DNA of 64,000 bases from Gracilaria gracilis (GCA_030374805.1 JARGSG010000024.1:682001-746000); one strand, 5' to 3'; positions 40,108 to 50,588 are shown, counted from the stretch's first letter. Made by a program: numbers and translations. The notes: generated by a model from the sequence alone, not told the origin.

Positions 40108-40384
40108 CCGGACACACAAGTTGGGGGAAGGGGGCGACGATGGCGGAGGGGGCGATGGCGGAGGAGGGGCGATGGTGGCGGACGGGCAGCGTTGTAGCGT
40201 TTTACCGTTGTACCGTTGGTAGCGCTGTGTGCGCCAGTGGCGGGCGGCGGTTCAAAATGGTTCGGCGCGCGCACTGGTCGCCGCTTGCATTTGTTCCAAT
40301 TGGCGCGTGTTTATCATACATAATCAAGTCTTAAGGGTAAGAGGGCTAACGCTACTGTGGATACCGTTGGTATCCACCGTCTTA

Positions 40385-42502
40385 TTACATTACCTTCGGA
40401 ACCGCGTCCATGTCGCGCGTCAACGCCGTCTCCACCACCCGCAGGTCGTCGTCGCCAATCTCTCGGAATTCGTAACCGCCGCTGCCGTCGAACGCCAGCA
40501 CGCGGTCATGGAACTCCCACAGGCTCGGCCGGTGGCTCACGCTAATCACCGTGATGCCCGCCTCCTTCACCGCCTTGTACAGCTCCTTCTCCACGTCGAT
40601 CGACACCGCCGACGAAGCCTCGTCAAGAATGGCGTACTGCGGCGCATGAAACAGCAATCTGGCAAACGCTAAACGCTGTTTTTGCCCGCCACTTAAAACC
40701 TCCGCCCAGTCCTTCACCGCGTCCAACCCATCACGTCGTCGGGCCACGTCTCCCAGGTGCACACGCTCCATCAACTGCATCACCAGCTCATCCGTCGCTC
40801 CACGCGCCCTCGCCTCTCCCCATGTCATCGGGTACGTCACATTCTCGCGCAGCGTCCCCAACGCCAGGTACGGCCGCTGCGGCACATAGAAGATGCGCGA
40901 CCGGGCCGGTCGGTAAATAGTGCCACCGTATACCGGCCACAGCCCCGCCAGCACGCGGAACAACGAGCTTTTGCCGCACCCATTGGGCCCGGTCGTCAGC
41001 ACGTGGCACCCACGCTCCATCTCCAACGACAGCCCTTCGCACAAAACCGTGCCGTCCGGCGACACCACGTTCACCGACTCGAAGCGCACGCTACTCTCCT
41101 TGTCGTCCTCGTCCGCCACCACCAGTTTACCGGGCCGCATCAGATGCGCCAGATGCGCGTCGTGCAGCAGGTCGGACGAACTTTCGAACCGCCGACGCAC
41201 GGCGCCCGCGCGACACAGCTCGTCCAGAACATGCTCCAAACGACTAACGCGGTGCGAGTACCCCGTGAGACGAGTGACCTCCTTGCCAGCCAGCACCAGC
41301 CTGCCGATGGCGCCCGCCAGCTGCAGCAGCAGGCGGGAGTTTCTGGTGTACAGCCCGGCAATGTTGGACGCTGATGTGGTCTCCGCGTCGGCATGTGCAG
41401 CGTTGTGACGCGCGCCGTTTGCGGACGAGAACAGGCGGAAAACGGCGGAATCAGTGAAGAACACCGGCAGAGACACTACCAGATAGCCGACGATGGTAGC
41501 AACGTACTTGACCAGTACGGCGTCCACAAAGCCGTTGCGCCAGCGCGCGGCGAAAAACTTGTTGAGGTGCGCGACGAGGTTGTCGAATGCATGGTTGATG
41601 TACAGTTTCTCGCGCGCGGCGCCACGGAAGAAGGCAATTTCCTCCGAGTGCGTGATGAGACGCGAGTGGTGTCGACGGTACTCGCCTTCCAGACGCTGTT
41701 CCTCGGCTGCAAGCTGGCCGAACGGCGGCTGGATGGCGCGTAGAATGACGGAGCAGGCGGCAAAGTACAAGATCATACAGAGCGGGCCGGAAGGTCCCAG
41801 ACTACGCGCCAGGCGACGACTAAACAGGACGATGTCGAAGACAGGCTTGGAAATGTTGCAGTACAGGTCGACGAGCGAGGAGCAAAAGCGGTCAATGTCA
41901 ACCGTGAGCAGCTGGTCGACGTTGCGAATTCGGGCGTCCAGATTGGACAGCTTGTAGAAGGTGTTATTGGCCAGGTATTTGTCATGCATGTACAGCGACA
42001 GACGACGACGCATAAGTAGCTTGAGCCTCGCTATAGAGTAGCGCAGCGAATTGTTCACAAACGACATGGGAAACATCATGAGGGCAATATCCAAAACGGC
42101 ACGTCGCACAAAGCTTCGCTTGTCACGCGCCACAATGGCCTTGACGACGTGTCCGCCATTCGAACTTGCCCACAGATCCAGCCAGCTCCTCGCGGCCAGC
42201 AGCGCGGCGACGAGCGCCAGCACCGACGCTTCCTGCGACGGCGGGGCGCGAATGGCGACGCGCACGAACGACGCGACGGTCTTGACGAAGCGCAGATCGA
42301 CGCGGGCGGGCGGCGGCGAGGAAGCAGCCGCCAGTGACGGCGGCGCGTGCGCATGCGGGCGGTAGATACCAGAGTCAAGGCGCTTGCTATGCACGGCGGC
42401 ATTCCACTTGTGCGCCAGCACGCCGGTGGTGGCGGCGACGGCGGCGGCAGCGGCCAACGCGGCGCGCGGCTGGCGGGAGAGCACGGACAGCGCGTTAGTC
42501 AT
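40385..42502 (-). CDS. Peroxisomal ABC half-transporter, ABCD family
   Basis: This gene encodes 705 residues from the ATG at 42502. The N-terminal transmembrane domain (about 60-400) has the family EAA-like motif EEIAFFRGAAREK. The C-terminal nucleotide-binding domain (about 470-690) has Walker A GPNGCGKSSLF, the Q-loop segment VPQRPYLALGTL, the signature LSGGQKQRLAFARL, Walker B YAILDEASSAVS and the switch His in SVSHR. ABCD half-transporters dimerise in the peroxisomal membrane and import fatty acyl-CoAs for beta-oxidation. The length fits the family, and no key residue is missing. The Ala-rich N-terminus differs from most homologues. Plastid or other members of the family cannot be excluded, but the EAA-like motif favours peroxisomal ABCD. 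Confidence 0.93.
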   Translation of the reverse strand: MTNALSVLSRQPRAALAAAAAVAATTGVLAHKWNAAVHSKRLDSGIYRPHAHAPPSLAAASSPPPARVDLRFVKTVASFVRVAIRAPPSQEASVLALVAALLAARSWLDLWASSNGGHVVKAIVARDKRSFVRRAVLDIALMMFPMSFVNNSLRYSIARLKLLMRRRLSLYMHDKYLANNTFYKLSNLDARIRNVDQLLTVDIDRFCSSLVDLYCNISKPVFDIVLFSRRLARSLGPSGPLCMILYFAACSVILRAIQPPFGQLAAEEQRLEGEYRRHHSRLITHSEEIAFFRGAAREKLYINHAFDNLVAHLNKFFAARWRNGFVDAVLVKYVATIVGYLVVSLPVFFTDSAVFRLFSSANGARHNAAHADAETTSASNIAGLYTRNSRLLLQLAGAIGRLVLAGKEVTRLTGYSHRVSRLEHVLDELCRAGAVRRRFESSSDLLHDAHLAHLMRPGKLVVADEDDKESSVRFESVNVVSPDGTVLCEGLSLEMERGCHVLTTGPNGCGKSSLFRVLAGLWPVYGGTIYRPARSRIFYVPQRPYLALGTLRENVTYPMTWGEARARGATDELVMQLMERVHLGDVARRRDGLDAVKDWAEVLSGGQKQRLAFARLLFHAPQYAILDEASSAVSIDVEKELYKAVKEAGITVISVSHRPSLWEFHDRVLAFDGSGGYEFREIGDDDLRVVETALTRDMDAVPKVM

Positions 42503-43671
42503 GGCGGGCGGAACGAAGTGAGCGAGCGCGGCGCGCGACGACGAAGACGCAATTGGCGCAGCTGCAGCATGGCGCCGCGCTCGTTCATCAGCACCTCGCG
42601 CAGCTCACAGCGGCGCCACGGCAGCGGCCGCGGGCGCAACGCTCGCGCGCCGAGTGGAAGAACACGGCCGCATTGGGGATTGTTCGTTGCACGCGGAGCC
42701 AGTGGAAGCGGCTGCGTGCACGCGGCTGTCCAAACAGATTCACGCAGGCCGTTGTGTCGCTTTGCGCCGCGAAGCGGCACCCCCCCATGCGCGCGCCGTG
42801 GCACGCGCGCGCGCCTACAGCGTGTGCGCGCTGGTACCGTGGCCACGTCGACAGCACGCGTGCTCACCTTCCAGCCTTACACGTGTGAGCTGAGAGCGCG
42901 CGAGCTCGGCGCCGAGGCGAGCTCGGCGCGGAGGCGATGGCGGCGGGCGGCGGGCGGCGGGCGGCGGGCGGCAGCGCGCGCGGCGCCGACGATGGCGGCG
43001 GTGGCGGCGGCGAGCGGCCGAAGGCGCGGCGGCAATCGCCTGTTGAGGCGAAGCTCGCGCGCGCGGCACGCGGCGCTTGCGCGATGCGGCGGTGGGTCGG
43101 CGCCATGCGCTGGCGCGCGCGCGTTGCGTTGGTCCATGTGCTGAAAAACGGCGCGTGCATTTTGGGGCTCGTTTTTGGCGTTTGTCGTCCGTTCGGGCGG
43201 CGCCGCCGCGCCCGGCGCTGTGCCGCCTGCCAGCCGCGCGTCGCGTCTTGCACTCCCGCCGTCGCCTATGCGCCCCGCCAGCGAGTGCCGCGTCCCCGCC
43301 GCCGCCCCGCCCCGCACGCGCCCGCCCGCCCGGTCTGCGCCACCCTCCACGCCGCCCTCCACACTGCGCCCCACCCCTTCCGTCGCAGTCCGCCCTCTTC
43401 CCCCCCTCCGCCGTCGCGCTTCTTCTTCGCGCCCCGCGAGTTGCACTCACCGCCTCCCCTCTCTCCCCTCTCCCCTTTTTTTTGACCTGCGCCGCGCCAC
43501 GCTGCTGCCGCCGCTCGCGACGCTGCTGGCTTGGGGCTGCGCGGGCTCGTCGCCATTGCTTCGTTACATCGTAAAGAGCTGTCGCGCAACGACACGTTGG
43601 CGAGTACGCCGCCGCCTTCGCCGCTCTCCGCGCACGCGTCGTCCGAACCGCCTTCTGCGCCGCCGTCTCCC
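42503..43671. promoter_or_regulatory. Divergent promoter region, GC-rich
   Basis: A gap of about 1.17 kb between the ATGs of the ABCD gene and the USP7-like gene. It is very GC-rich and pyrimidine-rich on the plus strand from about 43350 to 43490, just before the USP7-like coding region. Long open frames on both strands here are a by-product of high GC. No gene is supported. Confidence 0.5.
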
Positions 43672-46600
43672 ATGGATGATGCTACCGATCCTCCCGTCAG
43701 TTCTACGCTGGATGTGATGGATGTGTCGCCCACCTCCAAGAACGCCCCGTCTCCTCATCGCGTCGCCGCCAATCACGTTGCCGATGACGACGTCGCGCCG
43801 CGCCAACCCCCCCCTGACCACACTGCGCGCCACGAGCAGATGCGTGCTGCTGCCGATGTCATTGCGCCTGACCAACGCGCCGACAAGGAGAACCACTCGC
43901 AATTGAACCAGACCTCCTCCATGCTAAATGCGCCCAAGTCCCCGCCGCCCGATCCTGTACGCGACTCGCAATTTACCTACGTACTGCGCTCGTACAACAC
44001 TGCGCATGAGCAGCGTGTGTACTCGCCCTATCACCACTTTGGCGGCTACCGCTGGCGTCTGCTCATCTTTCCCAAGGGCAATCTATCCTCCAACCATGAT
44101 CTCTCCGTCTACCTCGAGTGCGGAGGTCCGTCGCAACGTTCCACCCACTCCAACGGCCCCAACGGCACTGACTCCATAGTCACCAACATTCCCTCTTACG
44201 CATGGAGTCGTCCGGCCAAGTTCTGGCTCGTGCTGCTGCATCCGACCAGTCCGTCTGCCGTCGCCGCCTTGTCCGCGCCGCAGGGTGTCTACACGCCTCA
44301 GTCGGCTGCTGCCGACCAGACTGCGCAGCACGCTGCCACCGAAGATTCTACCGCAACTGCCGCGCATGCTCGCTTGGAGATTATCAAAGAGGCTGTGCAT
44401 AATTTCAAGGAGACAGCCAGTGACTGGGGCTTTCTGGAGTTTGCGCCCTTTACCAAGTTACAGCCTGGAAAGTATTCAGATGATAACATGAACGTGTTCA
44501 TCCAAGTGCGCATACACTTGCAGGACTCGGCCCCAGATCCCATACTGAGCGCTACAACGCCTTTGGACTCAAGAAAGGAGACGGGCTTTGTCGGTTTTAA
44601 GAACCAGGGCGCTACGTGCTACATGAACTCCCTTCTACAGACGCTGTACATGGTCAGTGCGTTCCGCAAGGCCGTATACAATATGCCCTTGCCGGAGCCT
44701 GGAAATGAGAATTCGGGGTCCGATCTCTCGTACGCTCTTCAAAAGGTTTTCTATGAGCTACAGACCTCTCCTACTGTGGTCAAGACCAAGAAGCTCACAG
44801 AGTCGTTTGGCTGGGATACGACTGATGCATTCACCCAGCACGATGTGCAGGAGCTCAAGCTCATTTTGTGTGATGAGCTTGCGGAGAGGATGAAGAAAAT
44901 TGCTCCGGATAAGCCGAACACGTTGTCTACTTTGTTTCAAGGTAAACTTCTCAACTACGTGGAGTGCGTAAGTGTTGACTATACCTCCAATACAGAAGAA
45001 GAGTTTTCGGACCTTTCGCTCAATGTCAAGGGTTGTCGCAACATTTACGAGTCCTTTGAAAAGTATATGGAGGTTGAGATGATGGATGGAGACAACAAGT
45101 ATCGTGCTGATGGCTTTGATGAACTTCAGGAGGCGAGGAAAGGTGTCAAGTTTCTCAAGTTGCCTCCGGTATTGCAGCTGCATCTCAAGCGCTTTGAGTA
45201 CGACCTTACACGGTACACTATGGTCAAGATTAACGATCGCTACGAATTTGAGTCGGAAATTGACTTGAGCCGATTTGTGGAAAAGTCGGATGGTACAGAT
45301 GTCTATGTGTTACATTCGGTGCTTGTGCACATTGGGGATGTGAACGGAGGGCACTACCATGCATTCATCCGCCCCTACATTGACGTGAACGACGGTGAAC
45401 CCAAAAAGCCAGGACAGTGGTTCAAGTTTGACGATGAAACAGTCCAGGCCGCAACAGAGGAGCAGGCTGTCCAGGACAACTTTGGTATGGGCGGTGACAG
45501 GGAAATACCAAAGCGTCGCCCTGGGATGGATGATGACCTCACAGGGGTCAACGGTGGGCAGAACCCTCCGCACAATGTATTTCCCCAAACTCGTCGCACT
45601 AACTATCAGACTCGTCGCTGCTCAAACGCCTACATGCTTCAGTACTTGCGCAAGGAGGACGTTCCGTACCTCCTCAAAGCACCGCAACCCAGTGATGTGC
45701 CTAAAGCACTAGCTGCCAAAATTGAGAAGGAACGGGAAGAAGATGCCAAGCGGCAGCAGGAGAAGGCCGAACAACATTTGTACATGAATATTGCCGTGGC
45801 TAGGGATCGAGATATGGCAGAACACAATGGCAGTGACTTGGTCAACTGGGACAAGGTTCATACTATGCGAGTAAGGCGCACAGTGCAGCTTGGTGATTTG
45901 AAGCAGCGATTACAGAAGGAAGGACTTGTACAGGATGCACGCCGCATTAGACTATGGCGTTGTGTGAGTGGAGAGAATGACACCAACCGACCAGATAGTC
46001 TGGTTGCCGAAGGATATGAGAATCGTGAAATTACTGATCCGAATCCAAGGGACAATTATATCCACCCTGGCTACCAGTATTCCATCTATTCTGTCAGACA
46101 TGGATACTATGCGCAAGATGAGGTTGTACATATGTATGCAGAGGACTTGTGCTCGCCTTTTTGTCTTGCCCCCGGTCAGGCATATAACGCCTACATGCGG
46201 AATCTACAAGAGCTCAGTGATGAGATGAAGGCCGGCTCGCTATCTCCCATGGCTATTTCAGATGGAAAAACTCAGTCTATCATGGAGACGGAAGCGCTGC
46301 GTAACAAGATTCCGGTGCCAACGTTTCCATTAGCATACGGCAAGGAGGTATTGCTGTTTCTCAAGTTCTACACTCCTAGGCCGGCGCCACGACTGCAGTG
46401 GCTTGGTCATTTCATTGTGGACCGAAGTCTCTTGGTTCGAGACTTGCATCCTTTGTTCCGCCGCGCGCTGGCGCAGTATCATAGCAAGGACCGCTCCCTA
46501 CCTGTGGTGGAAGAACATCTGGATCTTGTCGCATATGAAGAGGAATCAGCTCATCGAGTTGTGGAATTAACCCCAGACAAGTCGTTGCTTCAGCAAAGCA

Positions 46601-47961
46601 TCCCATATGAAACAAATAACGGAGACATCATTGTTTTCCAACAAGCACTACCAATGACAAACGGTGAAGTAGAAGGATTTGTGTGGGATGAGCGCCAAAA
46701 CCCAAGTTTGGGAGATGGAACAGATTTGCCGTTGGGAGGCCGTCCACTACCATTGGCTACATCATACTTTGAGTATCTGTCACAAAGGATTAAGATAGAG
46801 TTCAAGGACAAGGCCACAGTCGGAACGGCGGACGAGGTGAAGTCCATCTTCTTTGAACTGCTGCGACGTGATACATATCAGACAGCAAGACGAGTTCTTG
46901 CAGCGACCTTGGGGGGTGATGTTGATCCGGACTACTTGCGCTTCTTTGAGCACAACCGAGATACGCCCGCCAACGAACCGTTGAGTCTTAACGATGATGA
47001 TCCGTTGGACAGAGTTATTCCAATGCATGCTTTGCTAACCCCCGGTCAAACGGATCATCGGATCATGTGGTACGAGCGCACAGAATATCATATATCAGAT
47101 TTCAACGAGAATGATGAAGTTCGCGTTACATGGCGGCCAGATGGGGGAGCGCGACTTGCCGCAAGCTCTACCGGTAGTAACAGTCCGTCTGGTGGAACAA
47201 CTTCGATGGACACAGGGTCTACTAATATAACTTCAGGTGATGGTTCCATGAAGTCGGAAAAAGTCGACGATGGGAAGGTTTCAGCCGGAGGCGGTGAGTT
47301 AGAAAAGTCGTTGACCGCAAGCGTTCCCGCGTGGCAGTCATACATGGAGGGATCTAGGACGTTTTCAGTCTTAGTGCCTCCGGCTTCCAAGTACTCTGAG
47401 GTAGCAGGTGAGGTACGGCGCAAACTGAGCATATCCTCTACGGTGCAGATTCGCATGTTTGAAATTAAGAACTGCAGAATCCTTAAGATCATATCCCCAG
47501 AGGATGTGATTCCACCAATTATGACGGGGCATGACTGTGGGGCGGAATTGCGAGCTGAACCTGTACCACAGGAAGAGAGCGATGAGAGTTTGGGAGAGGA
47601 GTACGAACTGACGACGGTGTTGCATCTGGCCAAGGACAGGCAACCAAGAGTATGGCGAGGACTTTCTTTCTTTGGAAACCCATTTGTAATCAAGCTGAAG
47701 AAATCTGGAGAGCCTGTGCGGAACATTCGAAGACGAATACAGCAAAAGCTGGGAATTTCTTCTTCTGAGTTTGAGGAGTGGCCTTTGTGTGAATGTGCTC
47801 AAGCGACAGTTGTTTACTTGGACGAAGATCAAGTGTACAAGAGGCAAGTGCGGCAAACAAACGAATTTTGCACTCTGGCTATCGAGCATAAGAGTTCAGC
47901 TCCTGCACGAAGAACCACACTGAGCCGATATGCAGATAAGCCCCTTAAAATCCGAAGCTAG
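43672..47961 (+). CDS. Ubiquitin carboxyl-terminal hydrolase, USP7/HAUSP (UBP12/13) type
   Basis: The ATG at 43672 gives 1429 residues. The frame is open upstream but only from a TTG. A MATH/TRAF domain starts near residue 100 (YVLRSYNTAHEQR, GYRWRLLIFPKGN, LSVYLECGG). The catalytic domain follows: Cys box with Cys316 in NQGATCYMNSLLQTLY, then a downstream QHDVQEL, and His box with His561 in NGGHYHAFIRPY and FKFDDETV. The C-terminal half holds the HUBL-type ubiquitin-like domains of USP7 (VLLFLKFYTPRP onward). The enzyme removes ubiquitin from target proteins in nucleus and cytoplasm. An acidic, Pro-rich N-terminal stretch before the MATH domain makes it longer than plant UBP12/13 and human USP7. 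All catalytic residues are in place, so it should be active. Confidence 0.95.
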   Translation: MDDATDPPVSSTLDVMDVSPTSKNAPSPHRVAANHVADDDVAPRQPPPDHTARHEQMRAAADVIAPDQRADKENHSQLNQTSSMLNAPKSPPPDPVRDSQFTYVLRSYNTAHEQRVYSPYHHFGGYRWRLLIFPKGNLSSNHDLSVYLECGGPSQRSTHSNGPNGTDSIVTNIPSYAWSRPAKFWLVLLHPTSPSAVAALSAPQGVYTPQSAAADQTAQHAATEDSTATAAHARLEIIKEAVHNFKETASDWGFLEFAPFTKLQPGKYSDDNMNVFIQVRIHLQDSAPDPILSATTPLDSRKETGFVGFKNQGATCYMNSLLQTLYMVSAFRKAVYNMPLPEPGNENSGSDLSYALQKVFYELQTSPTVVKTKKLTESFGWDTTDAFTQHDVQELKLILCDELAERMKKIAPDKPNTLSTLFQGKLLNYVECVSVDYTSNTEEEFSDLSLNVKGCRNIYESFEKYMEVEMMDGDNKYRADGFDELQEARKGVKFLKLPPVLQLHLKRFEYDLTRYTMVKINDRYEFESEIDLSRFVEKSDGTDVYVLHSVLVHIGDVNGGHYHAFIRPYIDVNDGEPKKPGQWFKFDDETVQAATEEQAVQDNFGMGGDREIPKRRPGMDDDLTGVNGGQNPPHNVFPQTRRTNYQTRRCSNAYMLQYLRKEDVPYLLKAPQPSDVPKALAAKIEKEREEDAKRQQEKAEQHLYMNIAVARDRDMAEHNGSDLVNWDKVHTMRVRRTVQLGDLKQRLQKEGLVQDARRIRLWRCVSGENDTNRPDSLVAEGYENREITDPNPRDNYIHPGYQYSIYSVRHGYYAQDEVVHMYAEDLCSPFCLAPGQAYNAYMRNLQELSDEMKAGSLSPMAISDGKTQSIMETEALRNKIPVPTFPLAYGKEVLLFLKFYTPRPAPRLQWLGHFIVDRSLLVRDLHPLFRRALAQYHSKDRSLPVVEEHLDLVAYEEESAHRVVELTPDKSLLQQSIPYETNNGDIIVFQQALPMTNGEVEGFVWDERQNPSLGDGTDLPLGGRPLPLATSYFEYLSQRIKIEFKDKATVGTADEVKSIFFELLRRDTYQTARRVLAATLGGDVDPDYLRFFEHNRDTPANEPLSLNDDDPLDRVIPMHALLTPGQTDHRIMWYERTEYHISDFNENDEVRVTWRPDGGARLAASSTGSNSPSGGTTSMDTGSTNITSGDGSMKSEKVDDGKVSAGGGELEKSLTASVPAWQSYMEGSRTFSVLVPPASKYSEVAGEVRRKLSISSTVQIRMFEIKNCRILKIISPEDVIPPIMTGHDCGAELRAEPVPQEESDESLGEEYELTTVLHLAKDRQPRVWRGLSFFGNPFVIKLKKSGEPVRNIRRRIQQKLGISSSEFEEWPLCECAQATVVYLDEDQVYKRQVRQTNEFCTLAIEHKSSAPARRTTLSRYADKPLKIRS

Positions 47962-48824
47962 TGATAACTGACTAAAAAGGTATCATGAGCCCCATGTGTA
48001 TGTACGTATCTTGGGGATAACCGAAAATGCGAAACTGAGTTTAACGTCGCGGCCTGTGCTGGAGAGGCTTGTCCTTTTTGTTGCCAACCGCGTGGGAAAG
48101 GGATCTATCTATCTACTGGGACACGCGATTCGGTTCCTTTTTGTTTGTTTTTTTTGCTTATGAAAGATAGAACCGTGTACCTTGTACGTGTAGTTGAGTA
48201 GAACGGTCTCCGTAGATTCTGGGCGGTAGTGAAGAGAGCGGGGCTGGGCAGTGAATACTTTAGAAGACCGCCGTGTTTTTTGGAGTTTCTCTTTTTCTTC
48301 GAAGGAGTAGCGCTTTCTTGTGTTTGCGGAACGGAAGAAGATCGCAAAATAACGAGATACACGTCAACTCACAAGCTGTGTAAGCCAAAAGAGGAACGCT
48401 TCACTTAAAAGAGCTGAGACTAACTTATGTCAGAGCCATAAAGGAGTGTTGGTTTGGTTAATAAATAGATTTTGCACACGGAGTTGGAGCAGAGCAGTTC
48501 AAATGTTAGAATGGATTATGATGACGTTTAGTAGATGACGTTTTAGTAGATGACGTTTAGTAGAGCAGCATAGGGGGAAAGGGAGTTCATGTACAGTTGT
48601 TGCGGATGAGGTGGTTAAGGCGATAATTAGGCGGTATGATGACGTAGTTGGATTCCGAAAAGTAGAGCGCGGCAAAAATGGGTGGGTGGGCACACACCCG
48701 GAAGCGCGAGCATCCCAAGTGGCTGAATTCTGGCAGCAATCATCGTGGGTTATGCCTTGGGGCCTGTTATGCATTGAGGGCACTACCAGCGTAACGACTC
48801 GTTACGGACGGTGTGCACGCGTCA
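47962..48824. other. Intergenic with small tandem repeat
   Basis: About 860 bp between the convergent ends of the USP7-like gene and the unknown minus-strand gene. Three near-copies of ATGACGTTTAGTAG lie at 48521-48563. No gene is visible. Confidence 0.5.
48521..48563 (+). repeat. Triple 14-15-bp tandem repeat
   Basis: ATGACGTTTAGTAG, ATGACGTTTTAGTAG and ATGACGTTTAGTAG follow each other directly. Each unit contains TGACGT, the core of many bZIP sites. Confidence 0.8.
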
Positions 48825-49937
48825 CTATACATGGTGCGCCGAGCGATACCCCTTCCACGGCAGCACATTGAGCGGGTAAAGCGCAGCCTGTCCATCGCAC
48901 GCGGGCACAATGTCGTCCTGAGCGCTGCCGTCGTCATCATCGTCCTGTAGCAGCAGTTCGGAAAACGATACACAGGCGTCGGAAGACACCTCACGCAAAC
49001 GCTGCGAACTCTGTGCCAGTAGCTTGCGCAGACTGGCCAGACGTCTTTGACGCGGCGGTAAACGCTCGCAGGAGCGGCGCACAACCCACGCGACGAGACG
49101 GTCGAGCACGTCCGTGGGCAATTGGGCGACAAAGCGGGTCTGTAACAACGCGTGCGCGTACGAGAAGATGTGGCGCGATTGGGATGTTGCAATCGCTCTT
49201 TCCAGAGCTTCCACGACCTCGTGCGGCGAGGCGTGGATGGGACTGAGGAGCGAGTCGAACAGAATCCAGTCGTGGAGCAGTTTGGTGAGCAGTTGAGACG
49301 AGGGCAGTTGTGAGTTGGAGTTGGGGGAGGGTGGGCAACCGGACGGCGCAGCAGATGGTGTGTAGATTGCCAGCACGTCGACGCGCCACGGGGTCATGAA
49401 ACTGATCTGTACAAGGTGCTCCAGCACGGCGGAGCGACGGCCCGACGTGGGCTCACCGTGCTCGAAGACGCCAATTTGGTCGCGCACGCGCTGCCACACG
49501 GAGGGCAATAGCTCGCGGTGCATGCTGTCCACGGCGGCGTGGTCGGCGTCGCAGAGCAATTGGTGGTGCAGCAGCACCAGAAAGTCGACGATGGCGGTCT
49601 GCAGCTCGGCGAAGGAGACGGTGGCCAGAAACTCGAAGAGCTCGGGCGTGAAGGCGAGCGCGTGCACCTGCTGCTCAAAGGCGCGCTGCGCGAGGGCGGC
49701 GGGCAGGGCGCCGTGATTGGCGGCGGTGTGCAGCACGCGATGCCAGAGCACGTGGGCGTCGGTGGTGGGGTAGATGTTGAAGCTGCAGAAGGCGGCGTCG
49801 GACGCGAGCTTGAGCGCGGACTGGCTGCGCAGCGGCGGCGGCGACACGAACGACAGGCGCATGGCGAGGGGGAGACGCTGCGCCTCTGCGCGCGAGTAGG
49901 CGCTTGGGCGGCGGAGCGACGGCGGGACGCGCTGCAT
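48825..49937 (-). CDS. Unknown helical protein with acidic C-terminal region
   Basis: The ATG at 49937 gives 370 residues; the frame is open upstream but only from a GTG at 50042. The N-terminus is basic and Ser/Pro-rich. The middle (about 60-320) is made of Leu- and Ala-rich helices such as AIVDFLVLLHHQLLCD and LLTKLLHDWILFDSLL. Near the end are a basic stretch (PPRQRRLASLRKLL) and an acidic run (DDDDDGSAQDD). No known domain is recognised. The frame has no defect, and its translation is protein-like. It is divergent from the TUP1-like gene, with about 650 bp between the starts. Confidence 0.7.
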   Translation of the reverse strand: MQRVPPSLRRPSAYSRAEAQRLPLAMRLSFVSPPPLRSQSALKLASDAAFCSFNIYPTTDAHVLWHRVLHTAANHGALPAALAQRAFEQQVHALAFTPELFEFLATVSFAELQTAIVDFLVLLHHQLLCDADHAAVDSMHRELLPSVWQRVRDQIGVFEHGEPTSGRRSAVLEHLVQISFMTPWRVDVLAIYTPSAAPSGCPPSPNSNSQLPSSQLLTKLLHDWILFDSLLSPIHASPHEVVEALERAIATSQSRHIFSYAHALLQTRFVAQLPTDVLDRLVAWVVRRSCERLPPRQRRLASLRKLLAQSSQRLREVSSDACVSFSELLLQDDDDDGSAQDDIVPACDGQAALYPLNVLPWKGYRSAHHV

Positions 49938-50588
49938 TGCGGCAGATGGTATAGAGCGGCGCGGCAACGGGGGAGCACTCGCGAGCGCGAGCGACGCACG
50001 GCGGTGCTCGTGTTTTATTAAGCGCGAACGGGGCGCGCGCACGCGGCTGCATGACGTGTGACGCGGCAGCCGGTGCGCACTGTCGCCCGAGGCGCACCGT
50101 GTGCGCCGTGCAGCGCGCTGGCGGCGCAGCAGCCAGCGCCAGCGTGACGCGCGCGTTGAGCGTTTCGCAGTTCACGTTCAAACTTTCAAGTGCAACGCGC
50201 GCGCGCGCGCGCGCACACAGCGCGCACAGAGAGCGCAGTGGCGGTGCGCAACGGTGCAAGCCATACGTGTGCACGTGGCCACGCGGGCGGAGAGCGCACG
50301 CTCAGCGAGCGAACCGCGCCGGCCGCGAGCGCACGCGCGTACCCGCGTCTGCCGCGCCCGTTTGGAGCGCGCGCCGCACCAGGCCGTGAGCTGGCGCGTC
50401 GTGCGAAACACAAGCCTCGTCTCGGCCGCTTGGTAGTGCACGGCGGCCGCATACATGCGCGTGGTGACGTCGTCTTCCGCGCGCCCTCCGCTTCGCCGCC
50501 GCCTCCTCGCCGCGGCGCGCGCTCAGAGAGTGGCGAGTACGCCAGTCGCCGTCGGCCGTCGCCGCCGCCGCCGCCGCCGCCCCGCACC
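49938..50588. promoter_or_regulatory. Divergent promoter with (CG)n tract
   Basis: A 650-bp GC-rich gap between divergent ATGs. It has an alternating CG run at about 50195-50213 that could adopt Z-DNA, and a CCG run immediately before the TUP1-like ATG. No clear TATA box is seen. Confidence 0.5.

Noticed and set aside
42347..43144. Long plus-strand frames in the ABCD/USP7 gap
   Set aside because: They arise from high GC content, overlap the ABCD coding region and have no domain features.
43531..43671. N-terminal extension of the USP7-like protein
   Set aside because: It begins with TTG, and the first in-frame ATG is at 43672.
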